DNA of 64,000 nt. Origin: Acinetobacter nectaris CIP 110549. GTDB lineage: Bacteria > Pseudomonadota > Gammaproteobacteria > Pseudomonadales > Moraxellaceae. Positions 21,712 through 32,563 of this stretch are shown here, piece by piece. Positions within the stretch are counted from its first letter, which is position 1. Every line of letters begins with the position of its first letter. The stretch is taken from assembly GCF_000488215.1 (NCBI RefSeq), contig NZ_KI530712.1:872881-936880 (forward strand), read 5' to 3'. The notes under the pieces are model-generated. The model ran no database searches. It was not told where the DNA came from and saw only the letters and a program-made list of their open reading frames with translations. Position numbers and translations under genes: made by a program.

Positions 21712-22986
21712 ATGTCTGAAGCAAATGGTAAGAAAGCCACACTCAAACTGAATGGAAAAGAAATTGAACTTCCAATTTACAGTGGAACATTAGGCCCAGA
21801 CGTTATTGATGTTAAAGATGTCCTTGCATCAGGACACTTCACTTTTGATCCTGGCTTTATGGCAACAGCATCATGTGAATCAAAAATTACTTATATCGAT
21901 GGTAATGCAGGTATCCTTTTACATCGTGGCTACCCTATTGATCAGTTAGCAACAAAAACAGACTACTTAGAAACTTGCTACTTGTTATTAAATGGCGAGC
22001 TACCAACAGCCGAACAGAAAAAAGAGTTTGATAGCCAAGTTCGTAACCACACAATGGTTCATGACCAAGTCAGCCGTTTCTTCAATGGTTTCCGTCGTGA
22101 TGCACATCCAATGGCAATTATGGTTGGTGTAGTCGGTGCACTTTCTGCGTTTTACCATAATAATTTGGACTTAGATGATGTAAACCATCGCGAAATTACA
22201 GCAATTCGTTTAATCGCAAAAGTGCCAACACTCGCAGCTTGGAGCTACAAATATACCGTTGGTCAACCATTTATTTATCCTCGCAATGACTTAGATTATG
22301 CAGAAAACTTTTTGCATATGATGTTCGCAACACCTGCTGACCGTGACTATAAAGTAAACCCTATTCTTGCTAAGGCAATGGATCGTATCTTTACACTACA
22401 TGCAGACCATGAACAAAATGCTTCTACCTCTACAGTCCGTTTAGCAGGTTCTACTGGTGCAAACCCTTACGCATGTATTTCCGCAGGAATTGCAGCACTT
22501 TGGGGGCCTGCACATGGTGGTGCGAATGAAGCTGTACTCAAAATGCTTGATGAAATTGGCTCAGTTGAAAATGTTGCGCCATTCATGGAAAAAGTAAAGA
22601 CCAAAGAAGTTAAACTAATGGGCTTTGGTCACCGCGTCTATAAAAACTTTGACCCTCGTGCCAAAGTCATGAAAGAAACGTGTGATGAAGTTCTTGGTGC
22701 ATTAGGTATTAATGATCCTCAGCTTGAACTTGCAATGGAACTTGAACGTATTGCGCTGTCAGACGAATATTTCATTAAACGTAACCTATATCCAAACGTG
22801 GACTTTTATTCAGGGATTATTCTAAAAGCCATTGGTATTCCAACATCAATGTTTACTGTAATCTTTGCGCTTGCACGTACTATTGGTTGGATTACACACT
22901 GGTTAGAAATGCAGTCTACTCCTCATAAAATTGGTCGTCCACGCCAGCTTTATACAGGTGAAAAACAACGAAATATCGACCGCTAA
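21712..22986 (+). CDS. gltA: Citrate synthase (type II, hexameric class)
   Basis: 424 residues, the length of Gram-negative NADH-regulated citrate synthase. The N-terminal beta domain starts [14 protein letters not shown]. Active-site segments [12 protein letters not shown] and [15 protein letters not shown] carry two of the catalytic histidines, and the catalytic Asp lies in NVDFYSGI. It condenses acetyl-CoA and oxaloacetate, opening the TCA cycle. ATG 21712 follows AGGAG by 9-10 nt. An out-of-frame ATG at 21708 sits closer to the Shine-Dalgarno and opens a 3-codon ORF that ends at TGA 21717-21719, overlapping the gltA start. Divergent from sdhCDAB. Confidence 0.97.
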   Translation: MSEANGKKATLKLNGKEIELPIYSGTLGPDVIDVKDVLASGHFTFDPGFMATASCESKITYIDGNAGILLHRGYPIDQLATKTDYLETCYLLLNGELPTAEQKKEFDSQVRNHTMVHDQVSRFFNGFRRDAHPMAIMVGVVGALSAFYHNNLDLDDVNHREITAIRLIAKVPTLAAWSYKYTVGQPFIYPRNDLDYAENFLHMMFATPADRDYKVNPILAKAMDRIFTLHADHEQNASTSTVRLAGSTGANPYACISAGIAALWGPAHGGANEAVLKMLDEIGSVENVAPFMEKVKTKEVKLMGFGHRVYKNFDPRAKVMKETCDEVLGALGINDPQLELAMELERIALSDEYFIKRNLYPNVDFYSGIILKAIGIPTSMFTVIFALARTIGWITHWLEMQSTPHKIGRPRQLYTGEKQRNIDR

Positions 22987-23001
22987 TCAAGTATCAATCA
23001 T

Positions 23002-23029
23002 AAAAAAGCTGCCAATTGGCAGCTTTTTT
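23002..23029. terminator. Bidirectional terminator between gltA and the ferritin gene
   Basis: AAAAAAGCTGCC and GGCAGCTTTTTT are exact complements around AATT, so it terminates both convergent genes. Confidence 0.92.
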
Positions 23030-23041
23030 ATAGTCTAGTTT

Positions 23042-23506
23042 TTACATTTGGGATTGGATATAGTTTTGCTCGCCAATTAACTCTACAAGGCGAATTTGTT
23101 TTTCTAACCAATATGTATGGTCTTCTTCTGTATCAGATAATTGCTGGCGCAACATATCACGACTCACGTAGTCGCCATGTGTTTCACAAAGTGCAATACC
23201 TTGAACAAGTTTTTCACGTACATGATATTCAAGTGCCAAATCTGCTTTTAAGCAAGAAATCACATCTGTACCCACATCAATATCATCACGTCCCATATCT
23301 GGCGTACCACCTAGGAACAATACACGGCGGATAATGTCATCTGCATGAGATGCTTCTTCTTCCATTTCATGGTTAATGCGTTCGTATATCTTACTTAGAC
23401 CCCAATCTTCATACATACGAGAGTGAATTAAGTATTGATCTCTAGCAGCTAACTCACCACCAATAAGCATATTTAAATAATCTATAACTTCTGGATTGCC
23501 ACGCAT
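23042..23506 (-). CDS. Ferritin of the bacterioferritin family lacking the haem-ligand methionine (FtnA-like)
   Basis: 154 residues, a four-helix ferritin. Di-iron ferroxidase residues are present: E18, E51, H54, E93, E127 and H130. Aligned with E. coli Bfr without gaps over this helix, the haem-binding Met52 (EMKHAD) is replaced by alanine (EASHAD). It therefore resembles the Pseudomonas aeruginosa protein once called BfrA and now FtnA, a haem-free ferritin. It stores iron as a ferric mineral in a 24-mer cage. The usual annotation is bacterioferritin; haem-binding looks doubtful. No bfd ferredoxin gene is adjacent. Start ATG 23504-23506 follows AGGAGAATTC. Confidence 0.9.
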   Translation of the reverse strand: MRGNPEVIDYLNMLIGGELAARDQYLIHSRMYEDWGLSKIYERINHEMEEEASHADDIIRRVLFLGGTPDMGRDDIDVGTDVISCLKADLALEYHVREKLVQGIALCETHGDYVSRDMLRQQLSDTEEDHTYWLEKQIRLVELIGEQNYIQSQM

Positions 23507-23828
23507 ATGAATTCTCCTAATCTAATGTCTATATTATGCTTATTTTTTATTACACTTGCAAAACAAAATATTTTATAAGTTACTGATTTTTATAAAATTA
23601 AAATGAGAAGCATACGCATTTGCAATTAAAAAAACATTTTCCTATTAAAAAATAACCCCTTAACAAATATCAAGGGGTTATTTATATTTAAAAAAGGTTT
23701 ACTCAGACAATAATCTTTTTTGTAAATAATTAGAATGCTTCTTATTTCTTAAGCTAGGTGTCTTGACACTTTCGTATAAAGATAGCGAAATAGTAAAATT
23801 AAATTGCCAAACCCACATCTACTACTCA
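23507..23828. other. 322-bp gap: ferritin promoter region and downstream terminator of the GNAT-like gene
   Basis: The right part carries the hairpin at 23650-23683. The left part is A/T-rich and should contain the ferritin promoter on the minus strand, but no clear -35/-10 pair or Fur box was found. Confidence 0.5.
23645..23683 (-). terminator. Terminator for the minus-strand GNAT-like gene
   Basis: AAATAACCCCTT (23650-23661) and AAGGGGTTATTT (23672-23683) form a 12-bp stem. On the minus strand the stem is followed by TTTTTTAAT. It lies about 145 bp after the stop of the 23829-24716 gene. Confidence 0.75.
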
Positions 23829-24716
23829 CTATGCTTCATCAAAAGATTTTATATAGGTATTATATTGACCAAGTGGGTTTACGTTTAAATGCTTTACTAA
23901 ACTGCTCATATAAAAGTCTGTAGTATCTGATTCAAGGTATAATATTTGATATTCTGTCAATAGCGTATTTAATACACTGCAAAAGAACCCCAAATAATAT
24001 TGAATATTGGATTCAAATTCGCCCCCGATGTAAGCAACTTCAATAGATTGCTCCGTTGACTCCCCAACCAAAATATAAGATACAATCTTTTTTTGCTCAG
24101 CTAAACTATTTGATACAAAGTCATAAAGAACTTCGGAACGTTTTAAATCTATGGTCTTCTCTATACTTTTAAAAAAAGTATTTTGATCTAATTTTGAATT
24201 AAGTGGGTTTACACTTTTATGATAGTGTAAATAATTTAAGTAAAATAGCCTTTTAACTTCGCTTAACTCACCAAGACTCAATTCATTTAGTTTTCTTGTT
24301 ATACGGCTACTAGTTTCTACAGGTGCTTGCTCTATCTCAACATCATAGGTCTTTCTTACCAAAGAAAATTGATGCCTTAATAAAAAATGGTTTGCAACTC
24401 TGTTTTCAGCATTAATCAAACACTGAAATGGAGCAATAAATGGCATATTTTTTTCTAAAAGACCTAATATTGTTGAGCCAACATTTCTACGTTGAAATGA
24501 ACCTAAGACATCAATGTAAAAATAATAACTATTAGGATGAAAGTTATTTATATAACGAATACCAAGACCTATCATTTTATCCATCTGAAATGTGAGTACA
24601 AAATAACTCGATGCATAATTTAAATGCTCAATTTTATTCGCTTGAAGATAGTGAATAAGTTTTGACTCAATGACCTGATCATAATTATCTTTACGGTCAT
24701 ATATTGTATATTTCAC
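23829..24716 (-). CDS. Putative GNAT-type acetyltransferase, unknown substrate
   Basis: 295 residues. The N-terminal half has a GNAT-like core: a beta-strand SYYFYIDVLGSF followed by QRRNVGSTILGLLEK (about residues 94-108), which fits the acetyl-CoA binding motif R/Q-x-x-G-x-G/A. The C-terminal half has no motif I recognise; its YIGGEFESN and ILYLESDTT strands could be a second, degenerate GNAT fold. Function is unknown. Codon use is strikingly A/T-rich compared with the flanking ferritin and ligA genes, and an IS5-family relic lies just upstream, which suggests acquired DNA. The ATG at 24714-24716 has no strong Shine-Dalgarno. Confidence 0.6.
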   Translation of the reverse strand: MKYTIYDRKDNYDQVIESKLIHYLQANKIEHLNYASSYFVLTFQMDKMIGLGIRYINNFHPNSYYFYIDVLGSFQRRNVGSTILGLLEKNMPFIAPFQCLINAENRVANHFLLRHQFSLVRKTYDVEIEQAPVETSSRITRKLNELSLGELSEVKRLFYLNYLHYHKSVNPLNSKLDQNTFFKSIEKTIDLKRSEVLYDFVSNSLAEQKKIVSYILVGESTEQSIEVAYIGGEFESNIQYYLGFFCSVLNTLLTEYQILYLESDTTDFYMSSLVKHLNVNPLGQYNTYIKSFDEA

Positions 24717-24890
24717 ATTGAACTCACAGACTATAATTTTGAAGACTCATAATTTAAAGTTTATTTTAAGCCATAAAGTATGGGGCTATTCAGTTACAAA
24801 AAACTAAAGATCAAAATAGAGTCCCATTAAAAAAACTGAATCATTAAAAATGTATTGAGAATTAATCACATTTGCACATATATTGATTGA
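24717..24890. other. A/T-rich gap upstream of the GNAT-like gene
   Basis: No gene. It contains a wide inverted repeat, ATTCAGTT (24788-24795) and AACTGAAT (24834-24841), of uncertain meaning, and probably the promoter of the GNAT-like gene. Confidence 0.35.
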
Positions 24891-25095
24891 CTATAAGCCC
24901 CTTTTTAGGCCTAATCCATGTCGATATACAAGATCAATTTCCTAATTCATAGCTGTCAAGGTGTTCTCAAATACACTAAATTTAACCCAGTCGCGATCTC
25001 GTTTTAAATATACCAAACTTAGGAAGCAGGGCTCGCCATCGGCTTCCTGTACGAGCTATCTATAAGACCGCTTCTAGGCCACTACGTCCACTCAT
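24891..25095 (-). pseudogene. Decayed N-terminal fragment of an IS5-family (DUF4096-type) transposase
   Basis: Read on the minus strand from 25095, one frame gives GLEAVL-stop-IARTGSRWRALLPKFG. After a +1 shift it continues VYLKRDRDWVKFSVFENTL, a stop, then EIDLVYRHGLGLKRGL before a final stop at 24891-24893. The order and spacing match IS5-family transposases: xxEAVLYIARTGxxWRxLPxxFG, then VYxRFxRW.xKGVFExL, then IDxTxVRxHQHxxGAKKG. Two in-frame stops and one frameshift show it is dead. No terminal inverted repeats or target duplication could be recognised, so only a core fragment remains. Confidence 0.72.
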
Positions 25096-25197
25096 TGCTT
25101 TTTCCTAACCAGTGAAATGCCATAACCATTGGATATATATCTTTTCATGACTATAGGACAAACAAGAACATAGTGTATGTCGAATTCTCAATACACC

Positions 25198-27284
<2,087 letters not shown>

Positions 27285-27299
27285 ATTTTTTAAATTTGA

Positions 27300-28340
27300 T
27301 TAGGCCGATGCTGTCGGTTTAAAGTCAATGACCTGACGGCGCCAATATTCTTTCAATTGCATAGACAATTCATCATTATTTTCATCAAAGACTTTGCCAT
27401 CAATTTCCCGTGCGATTAAGCCTGCTGTACTCGCCATTGTATCAAAACCTTCTTGAGCATACGCATTAGGTAGTGCCAAGAAAAATGCCAATCCATGCAC
27501 TTGCTCAGTCGATAAAGTTTCCAAGTCAAAACCAACAGGACCTTCATCTGAAATTTTAAGAACAGAAAACATCAATGGTGCCGCTTTTGCTTGATCATCT
27601 TGTGTCTCATCTAAATTTTTATAACGATGAAAGCAAGATAACTCTCCAAAACGCAAACCATATTTAAGCAGTATTTTTAAGGTTTTATCACCAGACAATA
27701 TACAACGTGGACCCGGATAAACATTTAGACTAATAATATGCTGTGCATTTGCCAATGAGCACTCGTCGTCATAGCGCTGTTGCTCATTGAGATGCATATC
27801 CAAAATAGAGCTTTCTTCATCAAACTCTTTAATTTCTGCTTTTTCAATATCTTTATTTAAGTGATAAACTGCTTCTTTTTTCGGCTTCTCTTCTGGCTGT
27901 TTTTCAACAGCTGCCGTAGCAGGTTGAACAACATCAGCCTTTTGAGCATCAGTTTCTTTTTTATCCTCAACACTCGAAGTTGCATCTTTCAACTCAGATG
28001 CTTTTACTTCAGCATGCTGGTTAGCATCTTCTATTTTTTTATTTGGTTCTTCAGCAGAATTCTGCGTATCTTTAGTTTCTGCAATTGTTTCAGCCTTCTG
28101 CTCAGTAGCTTTTTCTTTCACCACTTTAGCTGATTTTTTTTCTGGCGTTTGACCAAATTCGATCATGTTCAATTGCTGTCTAACAAATCTTGGTAAAACA
28201 GGTTGATTTGTTTCAGGATTAATATGTAGCTCAGCGTCTAGCGATGGTACAAATTCTCTTGGTTTTCTCAACAGTATATACAATGCAAAGATAATAATAC
28301 CTACTGCAATGACAATACCAATAATTGTAGTTGTTTCCAT
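27300..28340 (-). CDS. zipA: Cell division protein ZipA
   Basis: 346 residues from the ATG at 28338-28340. One N-terminal membrane helix (TTIIGIVIAVGIIIFALYIL, residues 3-22) is followed by RKPRE. A long charged linker rich in Lys, Glu and Ala covers about residues 60-195. The C-terminal FtsZ-binding domain (about 205-340) includes NVYPGPRCILSG, LLKYGLRFGELSCFHRY and FDTMASTAGLIAREIDG. It tethers FtsZ to the membrane at the septum. The ATG lies 1 bp after the smc stop and uses GCGGAG inside the smc end as Shine-Dalgarno, so translation is probably coupled. Confidence 0.95.
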   Translation of the reverse strand: METTTIIGIVIAVGIIIFALYILLRKPREFVPSLDAELHINPETNQPVLPRFVRQQLNMIEFGQTPEKKSAKVVKEKATEQKAETIAETKDTQNSAEEPNKKIEDANQHAEVKASELKDATSSVEDKKETDAQKADVVQPATAAVEKQPEEKPKKEAVYHLNKDIEKAEIKEFDEESSILDMHLNEQQRYDDECSLANAQHIISLNVYPGPRCILSGDKTLKILLKYGLRFGELSCFHRYKNLDETQDDQAKAAPLMFSVLKISDEGPVGFDLETLSTEQVHGLAFFLALPNAYAQEGFDTMASTAGLIAREIDGKVFDENNDELSMQLKEYWRRQVIDFKPTASA

Positions 28341-28341
28341 G

Positions 28342-31300
28342 TCAAGACTCCGCAACTAAGCCGTATTCTTTCGCTTCTTCTAAATTCACAGTAACTAGTT
28401 TTGATGTTCCTGGCTCGGGCATTGTAACACCAAGCAGATCTGTCGCCATCGTCATTGCTAGTTTATTATGGGTAATGTAAATAAATTGTACTTGTTCTGA
28501 AAGTTCTTTCACTAAATTGCAAAATCTGCCGACATTTGCATCATCTAATGGTGCATCAACCTCATCTAACACACAAAAAGGTGCGGGATTTAATCTAAAA
28601 ATTGCAAAAACAAGCGATAACGCTGTTAAAGCTTTTTCACCACCAGATAAAAGTGCCAATGAACTATTACGCTTACCTGGTGGACGTGCCATGAGTTTTA
28701 CACCTGACTGCCAATCGCCATCTAAACTTAAACTTGCTTCACCACCACTAAATACTTTTGGAAAGAGTATCTTTAATTCGGCATTGATCTTATCAAATGT
28801 TTGCATAAAAAGCTTTTTTGTTTCTTGATCAATACTTTTCATAGCAGCATGCAACTGCTCAATCGTATTTTCTAAGTCAGACATTTGATGCGTCAACTCT
28901 TCATGGCGCTGCTTCACATCATTATATTCAGCGGAAGCAACCAAATTCACTGCGCCTAACTTAGCAAATTTAGTTTGCAGTTTTGTGAGCTTTTCCTGAT
29001 GCACAGCAACATCAATAATTATATCTTTAAGACAGTTTGCATTTAGGTTTTCCAACTGCTCACTATAATGTGATAAATCAGATTTTACCGCATGCCATGC
29101 TAAACGCTTCTCTTCGAGTAAATCACGTAAGCGCTGATCATCAATTTCAAGCTGATGCCTTTTTTCAGTTAACTGCTGTTGTTTTGCCTGAATCGTATTT
29201 AACTCACACTGCCATTCGCTGAGTTGCGTTTGCAGTTTTTCCACACAAATCAGTTGCTCCTCATATTGCTGCTGCAATAAAGGAATTTCATCGGTAGATG
29301 GCTGAATTAGTGTCGTTAAATGTTTGATTTGTATATGTACTTGCTGTAATTGTGCAGTTAAAAATGATTGATCTTTATCTAAAAGACCACTTTCTTTCTG
29401 ACAAGCATTTAATTTTTCACGAACATCATGATAGTTTTGCTCACACTGTTTTAAAGTCTCTATAAGCATTTCGAGATCATTTTCAGATGCAAATACAACT
29501 TGCTGTGCCTGATCATATTCAGGTGTTAAAGCAGATAACTTCATTTGTATTGCGTGTATATCTATCTCTAGATCATCTTTTTGCATTGCATCTTCTTCAA
29601 GCTGAACATCCACTTGCTTTAACTGCTCATGCAACTGCTGGTACTGTGCTGTATATGCTTGATGCTGACTTTGTAGTTTAATCACTGAAACATTAAGCGC
29701 TTGTGCTTGGTTCTGCTGTTGTTTTAACTGCTGTTGCTGTGAGGAAATCACTTGCTGATGTTGTGCAAGTTTATCTTTCAACTCCGAAAGATTTTTTTCA
29801 TCTACAGCATACTTTTCTTCGAGTACCTTTAACTCATTGATGATTTCTTCGAGACGAATCTTATGACTCAGCATTCCCTGTGCGACTTGACTGTCTTCAT
29901 CATAAAATAAAGCAATAATCCAATCTGAACCAATCCAATATCCATCAAGCGTTAAAATCGTTTGCCCTACATTCAACCTGCTTTGTAATGCGATACCATT
30001 TTTAAATGTATCTACAATTGCAATATCATTACAGAAAGAAAGCTGTGGATGTTCAATCCATGAAGCAAGTACAGGTAAGCCTAAGATCTTTTGGTTAAGC
30101 TGATCTACCTTGTTCAATACGACTTGTCTAGCGACATCTTTCCTAAACTGATCTTCACTGTCCAAGACCGCAGCAGAAAGCCATTTTGCTAAAAATTTCT
30201 CTATTAAACTTGCATATGGTTTGGCTTCAGACGTTAACTCTAAAACTTGTATTAATTGTTGATATGGCTTTTTTTGCTTTGATACGGTTGTTTTTGCAAG
30301 TAGCTTTTCTAAGTTAATCTTTTCTTGCCGTAAAATTTTAATTTGTGAATGTACATCATCACAAGTTGTTTTTGCTTCATCATATGCTTGTTGAAACTGT
30401 TTTAACTTTAATGCATCATCACTTAAAATTTTTTCAGTCAGATCAATACCTGCCAATAAATCTTGGTATTCCTGCTGTAACTCTTGGACTAAACCATCAT
30501 CATTTTTTTTATTTAATCTTTTGAGCTGTAACAGTAAAACATCTTTTTGTTGCTGTCCTCTTTGAATATTTTTATTGAGCTGCACTTGTTGTGACTGTAA
30601 CGTCTGCTCTCTTTGCTTTTGTTGCTCAAATGTTTGGGATAATGTTTCTGATGCTTCTTTCTTATCTTTATATGAAAGCTTGATTTTTTCTATCGCTATT
30701 TTACTTTCAGAAACCTCTTTTTCACAGCGAATAACTTGCTGCTGCAAATCATCTTGTCGTGTATATAAATCATCAAGCTGAATATCAAGCAATTGTACTT
30801 TTTGTTTAATATCCTCTTTTTGTTTTTCTAATAGATGAAGTTGACTCTTATTCTGCTCAAGTAATTGAGTCTTCTGCTCTAACTGCATTTGCAGCGATAA
30901 TCTTTTGTTATCTGCAATTTGCCACTCTTGCTGTAAAGGTGAAGAGTTTTGTATTAAACGCTGAAAAATTTTACTGACATCATTTAAATCATGCTCAACC
31001 GTATTTAATTCAGAGCGTGTTTGCTTAAAAGACTCACCAAGTTCATCCATTTGTAGCGTATATTCTTGCTGTAGCTGAGTACTTTTTTCATACTGAAACG
31101 ATAAAATCTCCACTTTCACAGTCAGTATTTCTTTTTCTAACTCTTGGTATTGCACAGCATTTTCAGATTGGCGTTTTAATGTTTTAAGCTGTGCTTTTAA
31201 TTCACTTTCAATATCTTCTAAACGAGATAAATTTTGGGTTGTCTGTTCTAAGTGATGTAATGTTTCTTTACGGCGTGACTGATAACGAGAAATGCCCGCT

Positions 31301-31800
31301 GCTTCTTCAATAAAAATACGCATATCATCAGGCTTTGCATCAATCAAGCGATTAATCATCCCTTGCTCAATGACTGCATAAGAGCGTGGTCCAAGACCAG
31401 TTCCTAAGAAAATATCGGTAATATCACGACGCCGACAGCGTGTTCCATTTAAAAAGTACTCAGACTTACCCTCTCTAGTAACTTGCCTACGTACGGCTAA
31501 CTCATTATAAGCATTGTACTCACCGCCGAGCTTTCCATATGTATTGTCAAAGCGTAATTCTACACTTGCAACACCAACAGGCTTGCGTTTTGCTGTTCCT
31601 GTAAAGATAACATCCTGCATACTGCCACCACGTAATTGGCGAGCACTAGACTCTCCCATTACCCAGCGAACCGCATCAATGACATTCGACTTTCCACAGC
31701 CATTTGGCCCAACAATCGCACTACGGTTCGCTTTAAATTTTAATGTAGTCTGATCTGCAAATGACTTAAATCCAGAAAGTCTTAAACTGCTTAAACGCAT
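28342..31800 (-). CDS. smc: Chromosome partition ATPase SMC
   Basis: 1152 residues. Walker A GPNGCGKS (residues 32-39) is at the N-terminus. Two long Gln/Glu/Leu-rich coiled coils flank a hinge around residues 520-640. The ABC signature LLSGGEKALTALSL and Walker B VLDEVDAPLDDANV are in the C-terminal head. It is a true SMC rather than MukB. It compacts and segregates the chromosome with ScpA/ScpB, which are not in this window. It starts the smc-zipA-ligA cluster, divergent from the alpha/beta hydrolase gene. Opposite-strand open frames inside it are shadows of the Gln-rich coiled coil. Confidence 0.97.
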   Translation of the reverse strand: MRLSSLRLSGFKSFADQTTLKFKANRSAIVGPNGCGKSNVIDAVRWVMGESSARQLRGGSMQDVIFTGTAKRKPVGVASVELRFDNTYGKLGGEYNAYNELAVRRQVTREGKSEYFLNGTRCRRRDITDIFLGTGLGPRSYAVIEQGMINRLIDAKPDDMRIFIEEAAGISRYQSRRKETLHHLEQTTQNLSRLEDIESELKAQLKTLKRQSENAVQYQELEKEILTVKVEILSFQYEKSTQLQQEYTLQMDELGESFKQTRSELNTVEHDLNDVSKIFQRLIQNSSPLQQEWQIADNKRLSLQMQLEQKTQLLEQNKSQLHLLEKQKEDIKQKVQLLDIQLDDLYTRQDDLQQQVIRCEKEVSESKIAIEKIKLSYKDKKEASETLSQTFEQQKQREQTLQSQQVQLNKNIQRGQQQKDVLLLQLKRLNKKNDDGLVQELQQEYQDLLAGIDLTEKILSDDALKLKQFQQAYDEAKTTCDDVHSQIKILRQEKINLEKLLAKTTVSKQKKPYQQLIQVLELTSEAKPYASLIEKFLAKWLSAAVLDSEDQFRKDVARQVVLNKVDQLNQKILGLPVLASWIEHPQLSFCNDIAIVDTFKNGIALQSRLNVGQTILTLDGYWIGSDWIIALFYDEDSQVAQGMLSHKIRLEEIINELKVLEEKYAVDEKNLSELKDKLAQHQQVISSQQQQLKQQQNQAQALNVSVIKLQSQHQAYTAQYQQLHEQLKQVDVQLEEDAMQKDDLEIDIHAIQMKLSALTPEYDQAQQVVFASENDLEMLIETLKQCEQNYHDVREKLNACQKESGLLDKDQSFLTAQLQQVHIQIKHLTTLIQPSTDEIPLLQQQYEEQLICVEKLQTQLSEWQCELNTIQAKQQQLTEKRHQLEIDDQRLRDLLEEKRLAWHAVKSDLSHYSEQLENLNANCLKDIIIDVAVHQEKLTKLQTKFAKLGAVNLVASAEYNDVKQRHEELTHQMSDLENTIEQLHAAMKSIDQETKKLFMQTFDKINAELKILFPKVFSGGEASLSLDGDWQSGVKLMARPPGKRNSSLALLSGGEKALTALSLVFAIFRLNPAPFCVLDEVDAPLDDANVGRFCNLVKELSEQVQFIYITHNKLAMTMATDLLGVTMPEPGTSKLVTVNLEEAKEYGLVAES

Positions 31801-31957
31801 ACAATACCAATATTTTAAAAAACTTATCTTTTCTCGCTATAAATTATTTATAGCCATGACTAGGGGTGCTATTCTTGTTGAAAACACGGTATAAATAAAG
31901 TGCTTTTTTAAACTTATTCAATTAAAGTTAAAACAACAATCATAATTAATTAAAGAT

Positions 31958-32563
31958 ATGCACCATTTTTATTTTCTTCCCGGCGCTTCAGGCAATACAG
32001 ATTTTTGGCAGCCTCTTTTACAGAAGTATATAAATACCACACATGAAGGACAAATCATTGCCTATCCTGGCTTTTACAATATACCGTGTGAACCACATAT
32101 TCAGTCTTTTGAGCAACTGAGTGATCATGTTTTATCTAAAATTGTAAAACCGAGTATTCTCATTGCTCAGTCAATGGGTGGTCTATTTGCGATACGAGCT
32201 GCGCTAGAAAAAGGTGATTTGGTCAAAGGCTTAGTGCTTATTGCAACTTCAGGTGGCATTTGTTTAGATGAGTTCAATGTACAAGACTGGAGAGCAGACT
32301 ATCACCAACAGCAGGCTCAAACACCGAACTGGTTTGTAAAGACGCAAGCCAATTATGAAAAAGAACTGGCATCCATAAAAATACCCGTTCTTCTCATTTG
32401 GGCAGATGCAGATCCAATTAGCCCCTTACCCATTGCATTAAAACTACAGTCTTACTTACCTCAAGCTGAACTAAAGGTTATCAGGTCTACAAGCCATCAT
32501 TTTGCCTCATTGCACAGCACAAAAATTAAAGCTTATATCGATGAATACTTTCAATTACCTTAA
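31958..32563 (+). CDS. Small alpha/beta hydrolase
   Basis: 201 residues. The oxyanion region LPGASGNTDFW (residues 7-17) precedes the nucleophile elbow AQSMGG with S72. The acid is likely the Asp in LLIWADADPISP, and the catalytic His is in TSHHFASLH near residue 185. The fold and order fit the alpha/beta hydrolase-6 type. Substrate is unknown; esters or similar are possible. It has no partner genes. Its stop overlaps by 4 bp the stop of the convergent omptin gene, with no terminator between them. Confidence 0.82.
   Translation: MHHFYFLPGASGNTDFWQPLLQKYINTTHEGQIIAYPGFYNIPCEPHIQSFEQLSDHVLSKIVKPSILIAQSMGGLFAIRAALEKGDLVKGLVLIATSGGICLDEFNVQDWRADYHQQQAQTPNWFVKTQANYEKELASIKIPVLLIWADADPISPLPIALKLQSYLPQAELKVIRSTSHHFASLHSTKIKAYIDEYFQLP

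Noticed and set aside
28862-29720. Several plus-strand frames opposite smc
   Set aside because: They are shadows of the Gln/Leu-rich SMC coiled coil, and their composition mirrors it.
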